From VFZN01 sp963709325 (lineage in GTDB: Bacteria; Acidobacteriota; Vicinamibacteria; Vicinamibacterales; UBA2999): a stretch of DNA of 64,000 bases. Numbering within the stretch: position 1 is the first letter of the stretch; each line of letters opens with the position of its first letter. This document shows positions 16,327-24,836 of the stretch, piece after piece. The notes under the pieces were generated by a model. The model was not told the origin of the DNA. It worked only from the letters and a program-made list of their open reading frames with translations, and did not search any database. The position numbers were made by a program, and so were the translations under genes. The DNA lies in assembly GCA_963709325.1 (NCBI GenBank), contig CAVPVV010000004.1, forward strand, positions 1-64,000. The letters run 5' to 3'.

Positions 16327-18344
16327 GAGAACGCGGGGGCTCCCAACCCGAGGTCGCGCGTCCGCAGCGCCCGTATCTGATCGCGCAGCGCTGCCGCCTG
16401 CTCGAAGTCCAGGTTGGCCGCCGCCGCCTTCATGTCCTTCTCGAGGCCGGCGATATGCGCCTCGAGCTCGGCCTGGGTCCTGAACACGGGCCTGCCCTTC
16501 TCCACCTTGTCCGGCACGCCCATGTAATCGCGCTCGTAGATGCTCGTCAGCACGTCGTCGATCGACTTGACCACCGAGGTCGGCGTGATGCCGTGCTCGG
16601 CGTTGTAGGCCGCTTGCAGCGCGCGGCGGCGGCTGGTCTCGCCGATGGCCGTCTTCATCGAGTCGGTCATCGTCTCGGCGTACATGATCACCTGCCCGCT
16701 GACGTGCCGGGCGGCGCGGCCTGACGTCTGAATCAGGGCGCCGCCCGAGCGAAGGAAGCCTTCTTTGTCGGCGTCGAGAATCGCAACCAGCGACACCTCG
16801 GGCAGGTCCAGTCCTTCGCGCAGCAGGTTGATGCCAATCAGCACGTCGAACACGCCACGGCGCAGGTCGCGGAGGATCTCGACGCGCTCCAGCGTGTCGA
16901 TGTCCGAGTGCAGATAGCGCACCTTGACGCCAAGCTCCTGGTAGTACTGCGTCAGGTCCTCGGCCATTCGTTTGGTGAGCGTTGTCACCAGGACGCGCTC
17001 ACCTCGATCGGCCCGGGTCCGAATTTCGGCGAGGAGGTCGTCAACCTGGCCCTTCACCGGCCGCACGTCGATCGGCGGGTCCATCAGGCCGGTCGGGCGA
17101 ATCACTTGCTCGACGACCACGCCGCCGGCCTTCTGCAGCTCGTAGGGGCCGGGCGTCGCGCTGACGTAGATCAGCTGATGGACGCGGGACTCCCATTCCT
17201 CGAAATTGAGCGGACGGTTGTCTAGTGCCGACGGCAGGCGGAACCCGTATTCGACGAGCACTTCCTTGCGAGACCGGTCACCGTGATACATGCCGCGGAC
17301 CTGCGGAACGGTCTGGTGGCTCTCGTCAACCACCACCAGCGCGTCGGACGGCAGATAGTCGAGCAGCGTCGGCGGGGGATCGCCGGCGCGTCGGCCGGTC
17401 AGGTGTCGCGAGTAGTTCTCGATGCCGTGGCAGTAGCCGATCTCCTTCATCATCTCGAGATCGAACATCGTCCGCTGGTGAAGCCTTTGCGCCTCGAGGA
17501 GCTTGCCCTGCGATTCGAGATCGCCGCGGCGCTCGACCAGCTCGGCCTTGATCGACTCGACGGCTTCCTTCAGGCGCTCCCGGCTGGTGACGAAATGCGA
17601 TTTCGGATAGACGGCGGTACGATCGTGCCGCCGGAACGACTTTCCGGTGAGCGGATCGAACGAGACGAGCTCGTCCACTTCATCGCCGAACAGGCCGATC
17701 CGGAGCGCGACCTCCTCGTACGACGGGTAGACCTCGACGATGTCGCCGCGGACCCGGAATGTGCCGCGGCCGAAGTCGATGTCGTTGCGTTCGTACTGGA
17801 TTTCGACCAGCTTGCGGAGGATCTGGTCCCGCCCGATGCGCTGCCCTCGTTCGAGCGGCAGCACCATCCCGTAGTAGGCCTCCGGCGAGCCCAGGCCGTA
17901 GATGCAGGACACGCTTGCCACGATGATGACGTCGCGGCGCTCGAAGAGCGACCGCGTCGCCGACAGGCGCATGCGGTCGATCTCGTCGTTGATGGTCGAT
18001 TCTTTTTCGATGTACGTGTCGCTCGACGGCACGTACGCTTCCGGCTGGTAGTAGTCGTAATAGCTGACGAAATACTCGACCGCGTTCTCCGGGAAGAAGC
18101 GCCGGAACTCCTGGAACAGCTGGGCGGCGAGCGTCTTATTGTGGGCCATCACCAGGGTCGGCCGGTTGACCCGCGCGATGACCTGGGCCATCGAATAGGT
18201 CTTGCCCGACCCGGTAACGCCTAGCAGCACCTGGTGTTTGTCGCCCCGCTCGAGTCCCTCGACCAATTCGGGCACGGCCCTGACCTGGTCACCACGGAGC
18301 TCGAATTCAGAGGTGAGCGTGAACCGGTCGTATACGGACGGCAT
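16323..18344 (-). CDS. uvrB: Excinuclease ABC subunit B
   Basis: 673 residues from MPSVYDRFTL (18344); a longer start at 18377 is less likely. UvrB is the damage-verification helicase of nucleotide excision repair. Seen: Walker A LLGVTGSGKTYSMA, the beta-hairpin region YFVSYYDYYQPEAYVPSSDT, DEAD-like VVDESH, helicase motif QTSGRAAR, and a C-terminal UVR domain (DMKAAAANLDFEQAAALRDQ) that contacts UvrA/UvrC. Full length for the family. The gene is coupled to mlaE by a four-base overlap, an unusual but clear polycistronic arrangement. Confidence 0.96.
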   Translation of the reverse strand: MPSVYDRFTLTSEFELRGDQVRAVPELVEGLERGDKHQVLLGVTGSGKTYSMAQVIARVNRPTLVMAHNKTLAAQLFQEFRRFFPENAVEYFVSYYDYYQPEAYVPSSDTYIEKESTINDEIDRMRLSATRSLFERRDVIIVASVSCIYGLGSPEAYYGMVLPLERGQRIGRDQILRKLVEIQYERNDIDFGRGTFRVRGDIVEVYPSYEEVALRIGLFGDEVDELVSFDPLTGKSFRRHDRTAVYPKSHFVTSRERLKEAVESIKAELVERRGDLESQGKLLEAQRLHQRTMFDLEMMKEIGYCHGIENYSRHLTGRRAGDPPPTLLDYLPSDALVVVDESHQTVPQVRGMYHGDRSRKEVLVEYGFRLPSALDNRPLNFEEWESRVHQLIYVSATPGPYELQKAGGVVVEQVIRPTGLMDPPIDVRPVKGQVDDLLAEIRTRADRGERVLVTTLTKRMAEDLTQYYQELGVKVRYLHSDIDTLERVEILRDLRRGVFDVLIGINLLREGLDLPEVSLVAILDADKEGFLRSGGALIQTSGRAARHVSGQVIMYAETMTDSMKTAIGETSRRRALQAAYNAEHGITPTSVVKSIDDVLTSIYERDYMGVPDKVEKGRPVFRTQAELEAHIAGLEKDMKAAAANLDFEQAAALRDQIRALRTRDLGLGAPAFS

Positions 18345-18401
18345 GCGAGCAGTGGAACCAAAAACGCATGGTACCACAAGGCCTTCAGGCCGCCGACCGG
18401 T

Positions 18402-19322
18402 TCACGGTCGGGGCCCGGCCGAATACCGGGCGAAGTACCCTTTGCGCGTCCGCACCTTCAGGCCGGGCCGCTTGACCTTCACCTCCACGGCCCGCCAGCG
18501 GCCGTCCAAGGCGGTATTGGTGGACGAGTAGCCGAGCTGATACTGCGCACGAATCTCCCGCAGGATTTGCGCGTAGAACCCGTCCAGATCGCGGGCGCTC
18601 GCCGGGAACATCGCGGTGCCCCCGGTAACTTCGGTCAGGGCCTGGAGCTTCATCCGGGCGTCGAGCCGTGCGCTGCCCGCGTGGTCGAGGAGCCCGATCG
18701 CATAGACGGTGGCGTTCGAGGCCTTGAGCAGGTCCACGACTTCCTTGAACGAGATCGACGATCGCGAGTCGATGCCGTCGGAGTAGATGACCAGCACCGG
18801 CCGGCCCATGATGCCAGAGGCGCCATCCAGGTAGACGCCGAGCGCGTCATAAAAGGCGGTCTCGCCACCCGCCTTGCGGCCGCGGATCCGCTCGATGATT
18901 CGGGGGAAGTCGCGCTGCGGGTAGCGCGTCACGCGAACCTCGGTGTCGAAGTCCACCAGCGTGATGTCCTCGGCGGTCGGTAGCAGGTTGAGGAACTTGA
19001 CCGCCGCCGTGCGGGCCAGCGCGAGCTCGTCTTCCATGCTCTGGCTGGTGTCGAGCAGCAGCCCTGGATGGAGCCTGGCGATGGCGGCATCGCTGGCTGC
19101 CCCGTCGGTCGCCGCGGCGAAATGCTCGAGCTGCTGGGGACGGCCGTCCTCCACCACCTGGAAGTCGTCGCGACCGAGGTCGGTCACGAGGTTGCCGCGG
19201 CGATCGAGCACGGTAACGCCGACAGTGACGAGGTCTACTCCGCCCCGGAACACCGTCTGAGCGATCCCGGCCGGGGCGGCCAGGGCGACAACGGCGAGCA
19301 GGCACAGGACTGCGCGTGCCAT
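18402..19322 (-). CDS. Secreted VWA-domain protein, acidobacterial type
   Basis: About 306 residues; ATG at 19322 preferred over 19331 for ribosome-binding-site spacing. Signal peptide to AGIAQ, a short beta domain (VDLVTVGVTVLDRRGNLVTD, FQVVEDGRPQQLEHF), then a von Willebrand A domain with MIDAS DTSQS at its start, GGETAFYDALG and VLVIYSDGIDS. The plan and the N-terminal VTVLD/FxVxEDG motifs match the VWFA-related proteins expanded in Acidobacteria. Extracytoplasmic; probably metal-dependent protein binding. Divergent from the DHH gene. Confidence 0.85.
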   Translation of the reverse strand: MARAVLCLLAVVALAAPAGIAQTVFRGGVDLVTVGVTVLDRRGNLVTDLGRDDFQVVEDGRPQQLEHFAAATDGAASDAAIARLHPGLLLDTSQSMEDELALARTAAVKFLNLLPTAEDITLVDFDTEVRVTRYPQRDFPRIIERIRGRKAGGETAFYDALGVYLDGASGIMGRPVLVIYSDGIDSRSSISFKEVVDLLKASNATVYAIGLLDHAGSARLDARMKLQALTEVTGGTAMFPASARDLDGFYAQILREIRAQYQLGYSSTNTALDGRWRAVEVKVKRPGLKVRTRKGYFARYSAGPRP

Positions 19323-19397
19323 GGCGCGCATCCTACAACAGTGTTCGCCCCTGTTGGTTAGCAGCAGACCGTCGGTCGCGCGGCCGGGCTGCAGGCC

Positions 19398-19403
19398 TAT
19401 AAT
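19398..19403 (+). promoter_or_regulatory. Consensus -10 box TATAAT, probably leaderless transcript
   Basis: A perfect TATAAT ends nine bases before the GTG start of the DHH gene, so transcription would begin at or next to the start codon. No clear -35 element at the expected distance. Confidence 0.4.
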
Positions 19404-19411
19404 GAGAGATC

Positions 19412-20821
19412 GTGCGTTGTCTTGCGGTCTGCCACACGGAGCTGGTCGCCCGGCTCCTCGAGGCAGTCCTGGCTCCCCAGGCCGACGTCGAGCTCATCGT
19501 GGAAAGCGCCGCGCTGGCGCGTCGCGTGGACGATTTCGGCCTCCCTGTCGCGGTGGCCGACCCTCAGCGCCTCGACAGCTATGTCAGGGCCGACCTGACA
19601 CCCGGCACCGTCGTCATCATCGAGGACAACGGGCGAAAAGGGCTCCGGAAGGTGCTCGACGCGGTCATCAGCGCCGGCGGCACGCTGGTCTACGTGCTCG
19701 GCACGCGGCCCGAGGAAATGAAACGGGCCGAGGCTTTGCGCCCCGACTTCCCCGACGTCAACACGCTCTCCCTCGCCGAGCTGATTGGCCGCCCGCTGGT
19801 CGCCGAACTCGCCCGCTCGGTGACGCGACAAAAGGTCCAGCAGTATCAGCACTACTTCCGCGACGCCGACCGCGTCTTGATTCTCACCCACAACGACCCA
19901 GACCCCGACGCGCTGGCCAGCGGCCTGGCGCTGCGGAGCCTCCTGCGGCGTACGCGGCAGACGGCGATCATCGGGTGCATGCAGGGCGTCACCAGGCCCG
20001 AGAACCAGCGGATGGTCAAGCTGCTCGATCTCGCCTACGAGGTGATCGCGCCGGAGCAGCTGAACGGCTTCGACAAGATCGCCCTGGTAGACGTCCAACC
20101 CCACTACTTTCCTGGGCTGCTCCCCCACGCGGACCTCGTCATCGACCATCACCCCGAGCAGACCGGCTACACCGCCGTCTATCGCGATATCCGCTCGGAC
20201 TACGGCTCCACGTCGACGATCCTGACCGAGCACTTGCGCGCGGTGGACATCGATATCTCCGAGCGCACCGCGACGGCGATGCTCTACGCCATCAAGTCGG
20301 ACACGCTGTTCTTCAACCGGCAGGCCAACAGCGCCGACCTCGACGCGTTCTCCTATCTCTATCCGCTCGCGGACGCGACGATGGTACGCAAGATGGAGGG
20401 CTCGGAAATCACCGCCGAGCGCCTGGATTACGTGATCAAGGCGTGGCAATCGGGGCGCATGGTGGAGCACGTGTTCTGCGCGTTCCTCGGCGAGCCGCCG
20501 CGCGAGGACTTCGTTCCCTACGTCGCCGATTTCTACCTGCAGCTCGAAGACGTCCAATGGACGATCGTGTCGGGCGTGGTCAACGACACGTTCGTCGTTT
20601 CGGTGAGGAACCTCGGGTATTCGCGGAACGCCGGCGATTTCGTGCGCCGCTGGTTCAACGACATCGGCAGCGCCGGCGGCCACCGCACGATGGCCAAGGC
20701 TGTGGTGCCGCTCGAGGCGTTCCAGCGGAAGTTCGGCACCTACGAAGGGTCGCGGATCAATCAGCGGATGCTGGAGCTTGTCCTCGAGTTCCTGCACGAA
20801 GTGAAAAACGGCCTGCGCTAG
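19412..20821 (+). CDS. DHH-family phosphoesterase with N-terminal nucleotide-binding domain
   Basis: 469 residues, GTG start. The first ~145 residues look like a Rossmann-type (TrkA-N-like) domain. The DHH phosphoesterase core follows: VLILTHNDPDPDALASGLAL, IALVDVQ, DLVIDHHPEQTG (the DHH motif), and a DHHA1 end with GSAGGHRTMAKAVVP. Such proteins hydrolyse oligonucleotides (nanoRNA) or c-di-AMP/pAp using two Mn ions. The N-terminal extension differs from NrnA and GdpP, so the substrate stays open. Essentially leaderless start; next gene is convergent. Confidence 0.85.
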   Translation: MRCLAVCHTELVARLLEAVLAPQADVELIVESAALARRVDDFGLPVAVADPQRLDSYVRADLTPGTVVIIEDNGRKGLRKVLDAVISAGGTLVYVLGTRPEEMKRAEALRPDFPDVNTLSLAELIGRPLVAELARSVTRQKVQQYQHYFRDADRVLILTHNDPDPDALASGLALRSLLRRTRQTAIIGCMQGVTRPENQRMVKLLDLAYEVIAPEQLNGFDKIALVDVQPHYFPGLLPHADLVIDHHPEQTGYTAVYRDIRSDYGSTSTILTEHLRAVDIDISERTATAMLYAIKSDTLFFNRQANSADLDAFSYLYPLADATMVRKMEGSEITAERLDYVIKAWQSGRMVEHVFCAFLGEPPREDFVPYVADFYLQLEDVQWTIVSGVVNDTFVVSVRNLGYSRNAGDFVRRWFNDIGSAGGHRTMAKAVVPLEAFQRKFGTYEGSRINQRMLELVLEFLHEVKNGLR

Positions 20822-20836
20822 GCCGCGCCTGGCCTG

Positions 20837-22000
20837 CTAGGCGAGCGCCTGCGTCACGTCCTCGACGAGGTCCTGGGCGTCTTCGAGGCCGATGGAGATC
20901 CGGATCATGCCGCGTGTGACGCCGGCCGCGGCGAGTTGCTCATCGCTCAATCCCGTGTGCGATGACAGGATCGGCAGGCTGCAGATGCTCTCGACGCCCC
21001 CAAGACTGGCCGCGCGCTGGATCAGCTTGAAGCGGTCGAACGTCCGGAACGCCGCGGCCTGCCCGCCCTTGACGTCGATCGTCACCATACCGCCGAAGCC
21101 GCTCATCTGGGCGGCGGCGATCGCGTGGTCGGGATGGGAGGCCAGCCCCGGGTAATAGACCCGGACGAGCGCCTGGTGGCCATCGAGCGCCGACGCGACC
21201 GCCATCGCGGTCTCGTTCTGCCGCGCGACTCGCAGCGGCATCGTCTTTATGCCGCGGCCGAGCGCATACGCGGCTTGGGGGTCGAGCACCGATCCCATCA
21301 GCCGCCGCGCCTTCGCGATCGGGTCCAGGAGCCGCCGCCGGCCCGAGAGGACCCCGGCCGTGACGTCGCTGTGGCCATTCAGGTACTTCGTCGCGCTTTG
21401 CATGGATATATCGATGCCCATCGCGATGACCGGCTGGTTCAGCGCCGAAGCAAAGGTGTTGTCGGCGACGGAGATGACACCCGCGGCGCGGCAGGCATCG
21501 GCAACTTTGCGGAGATCCACGCAGCGAAGCGTCGGGTTGATCGGCGATTCCACCCAGACGATGCGTGTCTTCGGTCCGATGATGTTTGCCGGCTGAGTCA
21601 GCTGTTCGAGCGATACGAAACGGCCGGCGATGCCGAATCGCGGAAGCAGGTCCGCGATCAGGTGATGAGTGCCGCCGTAGATTGCGGCGCTGCAGACGAC
21701 CTCGTCTCCCTGCTGCAGCAGCGTGAGCAGCGCGTGCGTGGTCGCCGCCTGCCCCGAGCTGAAGAGCAGGCTGCACTCCGCGCCGTCAACGACGGCGATC
21801 TTCTGCTCCACCGCCACCACGGTGGGATTCTCGTAGCGCGAGTAGAGGAACCCGACCTGCCGCCCCTCCTGGTACGCCTCCACCTGCGCGGCCGACTCGA
21901 ACACGAACGTGCTCGTCTCGTAGATCGGCGTCGTCAGCGACGGCGTGGACGCGGCCGCAACACGCTCACCCGCGTGAATCAGCTCGGTGCTCTTCCGCAT
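20837..22000 (-). CDS. Trans-sulfuration PLP enzyme (cystathionine gamma-synthase/lyase type)
   Basis: 387 residues, full length for the Cys/Met metabolism PLP-dependent family. Seen: YSRYENPTVVAVEQKIAVVD, SSGQAATTHALLTLLQQGDE, the PLP-binding Lys in SATKYLNGHSDVTAGV, and IRISIGLEDAQDLVEDV at the end. The family covers cystathionine gamma-synthase, beta- and gamma-lyase, O-acetylhomoserine sulfhydrylase and methionine gamma-lyase; sequence alone does not separate them, and no met gene is adjacent to decide. Cytoplasmic homotetramer expected. A heptad repeat lies immediately upstream of its start. Confidence 0.9.
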   Translation of the reverse strand: MRKSTELIHAGERVAAASTPSLTTPIYETSTFVFESAAQVEAYQEGRQVGFLYSRYENPTVVAVEQKIAVVDGAECSLLFSSGQAATTHALLTLLQQGDEVVCSAAIYGGTHHLIADLLPRFGIAGRFVSLEQLTQPANIIGPKTRIVWVESPINPTLRCVDLRKVADACRAAGVISVADNTFASALNQPVIAMGIDISMQSATKYLNGHSDVTAGVLSGRRRLLDPIAKARRLMGSVLDPQAAYALGRGIKTMPLRVARQNETAMAVASALDGHQALVRVYYPGLASHPDHAIAAAQMSGFGGMVTIDVKGGQAAAFRTFDRFKLIQRAASLGGVESICSLPILSSHTGLSDEQLAAAGVTRGMIRISIGLEDAQDLVEDVTQALA

Positions 22001-22008
22001 GGCTTTCC

Positions 22009-22050
22009 GCCTTTTTGCCTTCTGCCTTGTGCCTTCGGCCTTGTGCCTAG
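22009..22050. repeat. Degenerate heptad repeat GCCTTNN
   Basis: Units GCCTTCT, GCCTTGT, GCCTTCG, GCCTTGT and GCCTAG follow each other with strict 7-bp spacing between the patatin-like gene and the PLP-enzyme gene. Similar 7- or 8-bp arrays occur in spacers at 43635 and 55401. Confidence 0.75.
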
Positions 22051-22054
22051 ACCG

Positions 22055-23458
22055 TTACATCCGTTCGCCGCTCTCGCCGAGCACCGGCTCGATGAATTGC
22101 CGGTATGCGTCTTCGTAGCCGCGCTCGATAAGCTCTTCCAGGGGCTGCATACGATCGGAGCTCTCATCGTAGGCGCCGGCCAGATCCAGGGGCCGCACCG
22201 GGTTGTGCGCCGGCCGGATCACATACGTGCCCTGGAACCTGTGTTGGAGGTGACGCAGTGCTTCGGCCAGCGCCGCCGTCTCGGCCGAAGCCAGGTGCTC
22301 GCCAGCCAGCCCGAGCGCATCGTCGCGTACCGGCCGGAGCCCATGCGGCAACGGCGGCTCCGGAGCGGCTGACACCACGATCAGTTGCTCCGCACCGGCC
22401 GCGGCCACCTCCTCGAGGAGACGTCCGAGCGCCGCGGTGCGATCCGCCATGCGATGCGTCTCGCCTCGCCAGAACGTATCGGCGGCGAAGGCGACCAGGC
22501 GTGGTGGGCACAGCCCGGGCAGGGACAGCGCGGCCGCCAACGCGTCCACCAGGTGATCGCGCGCAATGCCCGCCAGGTCGTGGGCCTCGGCTCGCCGCGA
22601 CGAGGGAGCCGTGACCGCGGCAAAAAGCGCTTTGCGATACGGCTCCTTGACCAGGCCGAAGACGACGTCTCGTCTGGCGTCCAGGTCGTGGGTGACGATC
22701 AGCAGCTCGCGAAAACCGGGATGGCCGAGGTTCTCGGCGAGGAGCTCCGAATAGCGCCGGCCGAGGTCGCGCGCGTCCGGCGCGCGCAGCGCGGCGCCAC
22801 CCTTCAGGATGGCCCAGAGCGCGTTGGTCGACGCGCGGACCGCGCCCGCTTCATCGATCGGCGCGCCGAGCAGCGACCAGACAGCTGGAGCGACGGCGGA
22901 GCGCCGCGTCCGGTGGGCTCGTCGCTCGAGGATCATTCCACCTGAAAGTACGGCTACCCCGACGGCGGCAATCGCGAGCGTCACACGCGGTATCCAGGTC
23001 GGCAGTGCGCCGGGACCGAACGCGGACCCGGTGTACGACAACAGCGCCTGAGCGAAGCTCCTCCCGCCTTCGAAGCCAGTCATGCCGAGACCCATGGCCA
23101 CCGGGTACATGGCAGCAATCGCGAGGAGGAGCACGAGCGGGATCGCGAGGACGCCGAGGAGTGCGAGGACGAGCCCGTGCAGCCATCGGAACGGCCATCG
23201 CCAGCGGTAGATCGCCGACGCGCCGCGAGCCCGCCACACGCCACCGGGTTCCCAGAGACGCGCCGCGCCGTCGATGGCGTGGAGCACCGCGCCAAGCGCG
23301 CCGATCCCCCGTCCGCCGATCAGGTCGACCTTGATGCCGGTTTCGTGGAGCGCGCGGAGGACTCCCGCGTGGTAGGCGCCGTCGGCGCCGGTCCCGCTCA
23401 ACACGAGCGCGGTGCGACGTTCGGGGGAGTATCCCTCAGGTTCGCTCGTGTGGATCAT
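22055..23458 (-). CDS. Patatin-like protein lacking the catalytic serine
   Basis: 467 residues. The N-terminus has the patatin oxyanion-loop motif (ALVLSGTGADGAYHAGVLRA, residues 17-36), but the nucleophile elbow that should be GxSxG reads G-R-G-I-G at 49-53, with Gly at the Ser position. Two hydrophobic segments (about 92-118 and 162-180) are inserted after it, unusual for soluble patatins. The C-terminal part keeps patatin-like helices and a DLAGAYDE region where the dyad Asp would lie. Most likely a membrane-tethered, catalytically inactive patatin fold, perhaps regulatory. Monocistronic. Confidence 0.7.
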   Translation of the reverse strand: MIHTSEPEGYSPERRTALVLSGTGADGAYHAGVLRALHETGIKVDLIGGRGIGALGAVLHAIDGAARLWEPGGVWRARGASAIYRWRWPFRWLHGLVLALLGVLAIPLVLLLAIAAMYPVAMGLGMTGFEGGRSFAQALLSYTGSAFGPGALPTWIPRVTLAIAAVGVAVLSGGMILERRAHRTRRSAVAPAVWSLLGAPIDEAGAVRASTNALWAILKGGAALRAPDARDLGRRYSELLAENLGHPGFRELLIVTHDLDARRDVVFGLVKEPYRKALFAAVTAPSSRRAEAHDLAGIARDHLVDALAAALSLPGLCPPRLVAFAADTFWRGETHRMADRTAALGRLLEEVAAAGAEQLIVVSAAPEPPLPHGLRPVRDDALGLAGEHLASAETAALAEALRHLQHRFQGTYVIRPAHNPVRPLDLAGAYDESSDRMQPLEELIERGYEDAYRQFIEPVLGESGERM

Positions 23459-23542
23459 CGATCAGCTCGCTGATCCGCCGATCCTGGCAACTGGTGGGAC
23501 GTTCGATCCGGTGATACCCAAGCCGGGCGTCGGGGGTGAAGA

Positions 23543-24007
23543 CTACTCGTCGTGAATCGTGACGAGCTTGATGATCTCGAAATTGCGGGCACCGTTCGGC
23601 GTGGAGACCGCAACCGCGTCGCCCTCTTCCTTGTTGAGCAGGGCCCGGCCGATCGGTGAGCTCGTCGAGATGAGCCCCTTTTCGCCGTCCGCGTCCTCCG
23701 GCATCACCAGCTGGTAAATCAGCTCCTGCCCGGTGCTCTCGCGAATCGTCACCGTCGAGCCGAAGCCCGCCTTGCCGTGCGGGATCTTCTCCATGTTCAT
23801 CAGCGCGATTTCGTTCATGCGGCGGCGCAGCATGCCAATCCGCGCCTGCACGTACGTCTGGCGCTCCTTCGCGGCTTGATACTCCGCGTTTTCCCGCAGG
23901 TCGCCGAGCTCGCGGGCGCGCTGGATCTCCTTGGGGAGCTCCATTTTCAGCTCGCGCTCGAGGGTCGCCACCTCGTCTTCGAATCGCTTGAGAATCTTCG
24001 CTTTCAT
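23543..24007 (-). CDS. greA: Transcription elongation factor GreA
   Basis: 154 residues from MKAKILKRFE at 24007; longer upstream frames enter the divergent SpoU gene. The N-terminal antiparallel coiled coil (LERELKMELPKEIQRARELGDLRENAEYQ region, acidic tip residues D and E present) enters the RNA polymerase secondary channel and stimulates cleavage of backtracked RNA; the C-terminal FKBP-like domain ends SPIGRALLNKEEGDAVAVST. Standard length. Divergent from spoU with 40 bases between starts. Confidence 0.93.
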   Translation of the reverse strand: MKAKILKRFEDEVATLERELKMELPKEIQRARELGDLRENAEYQAAKERQTYVQARIGMLRRRMNEIALMNMEKIPHGKAGFGSTVTIRESTGQELIYQLVMPEDADGEKGLISTSSPIGRALLNKEEGDAVAVSTPNGARNFEIIKLVTIHDE

Positions 24008-24047
24008 CGTCCGATCCTCAAACTTTAGCATAATTGGACGCACGCTC

Positions 24048-24836
24048 ATGGCGGTCGTCAGCAGCCGGCAACATGCCCTCGTCAAAGCGTGCCGCGCGAT
24101 CGCGCGCGGCGCTGACGCGCGGCTCCTGATGGACGGTTGGCACCTGGTCGGCGAAGCGGTGGCCGCGGGAATGCCGCTCGAATGGATCGCGGTGGACCGC
24201 AGCCGCTCCCCGGCTGGGCCCGGGATTCTGGATCGAGCGCTCGCCGCCGGCATAGCGGTTGTCGACGTGACCACGTCAGTCATCGACGCGATGTCGCCGG
24301 TGCGGCAAGCCTCGGGCGTGGTCGCGGTCTCGGCGCGCCCGATCATCGACCCACGCGCGCTCATCGCTCCCGCCCCGGCGCTGGTTGTCGCGGCATTCGG
24401 CGTCCAGGATCCAGGCAACGTCGGCGCGCTCGCGCGATCGGTGGACGCCGGCGGCGGTACCGGACTGCTCCTCGACGGCGGCGCTGCCGATCCCTGGAAC
24501 TGGAAGGCGTTGCGCGCGGCGATGGGCAGCAGTTTCCGGCTGCCGGTGCGGCGTGAAGGAGCGGCGCTCGATCACCTTCGGGCGTGGCAGCGCGACGGTG
24601 TCCAGGTAATCGCCGCGATCCCGCACGATGGGACGGCGATGTACGATCTCGACCTCAGTCGTCCGCTGGCGTTCGTGCTGGGCGGTGAGGGTGCCGGCCT
24701 ACCCGAGGCGGCGCTGGCCCTGGCCGACCAATGCGTGCGGATTCCGATGCGCGCCAGGGTGGAATCGTTGAATGTCGGCGTGGCCGGAGCGTTGCTGGTC
24801 TACGAGGCGGCCCGCCAGCGAGGAGCTGTGTCGTGA
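24048..24836 (+). CDS. SpoU-family RNA 2'-O-ribose methyltransferase
   Basis: 262 residues. An N-terminal substrate-binding region (SRQHALVKACRAIARGADAR) precedes a SPOUT knot with motif 1 GVQDPGNVGALARSVDAGG, motif 2 FVLGGEGAGLP and motif 3 IPMRARVESLNVGVAGALLVYEA. Methylates a ribose 2'-OH in 23S rRNA or tRNA using SAM (RlmB/TrmH-like); the target base cannot be told. Its stop overlaps the rarA start as GTGA, so the two are coupled. Confidence 0.9.
   Translation: MAVVSSRQHALVKACRAIARGADARLLMDGWHLVGEAVAAGMPLEWIAVDRSRSPAGPGILDRALAAGIAVVDVTTSVIDAMSPVRQASGVVAVSARPIIDPRALIAPAPALVVAAFGVQDPGNVGALARSVDAGGGTGLLLDGGAADPWNWKALRAAMGSSFRLPVRREGAALDHLRAWQRDGVQVIAAIPHDGTAMYDLDLSRPLAFVLGGEGAGLPEAALALADQCVRIPMRARVESLNVGVAGALLVYEAARQRGAVS

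Noticed and set aside
19321..20919. 532-codon plus-strand frame overlapping the DHH gene
   Set aside because: Arg/Pro/Ala-rich alternative frame; the DHH motifs are in the frame starting at 19412.
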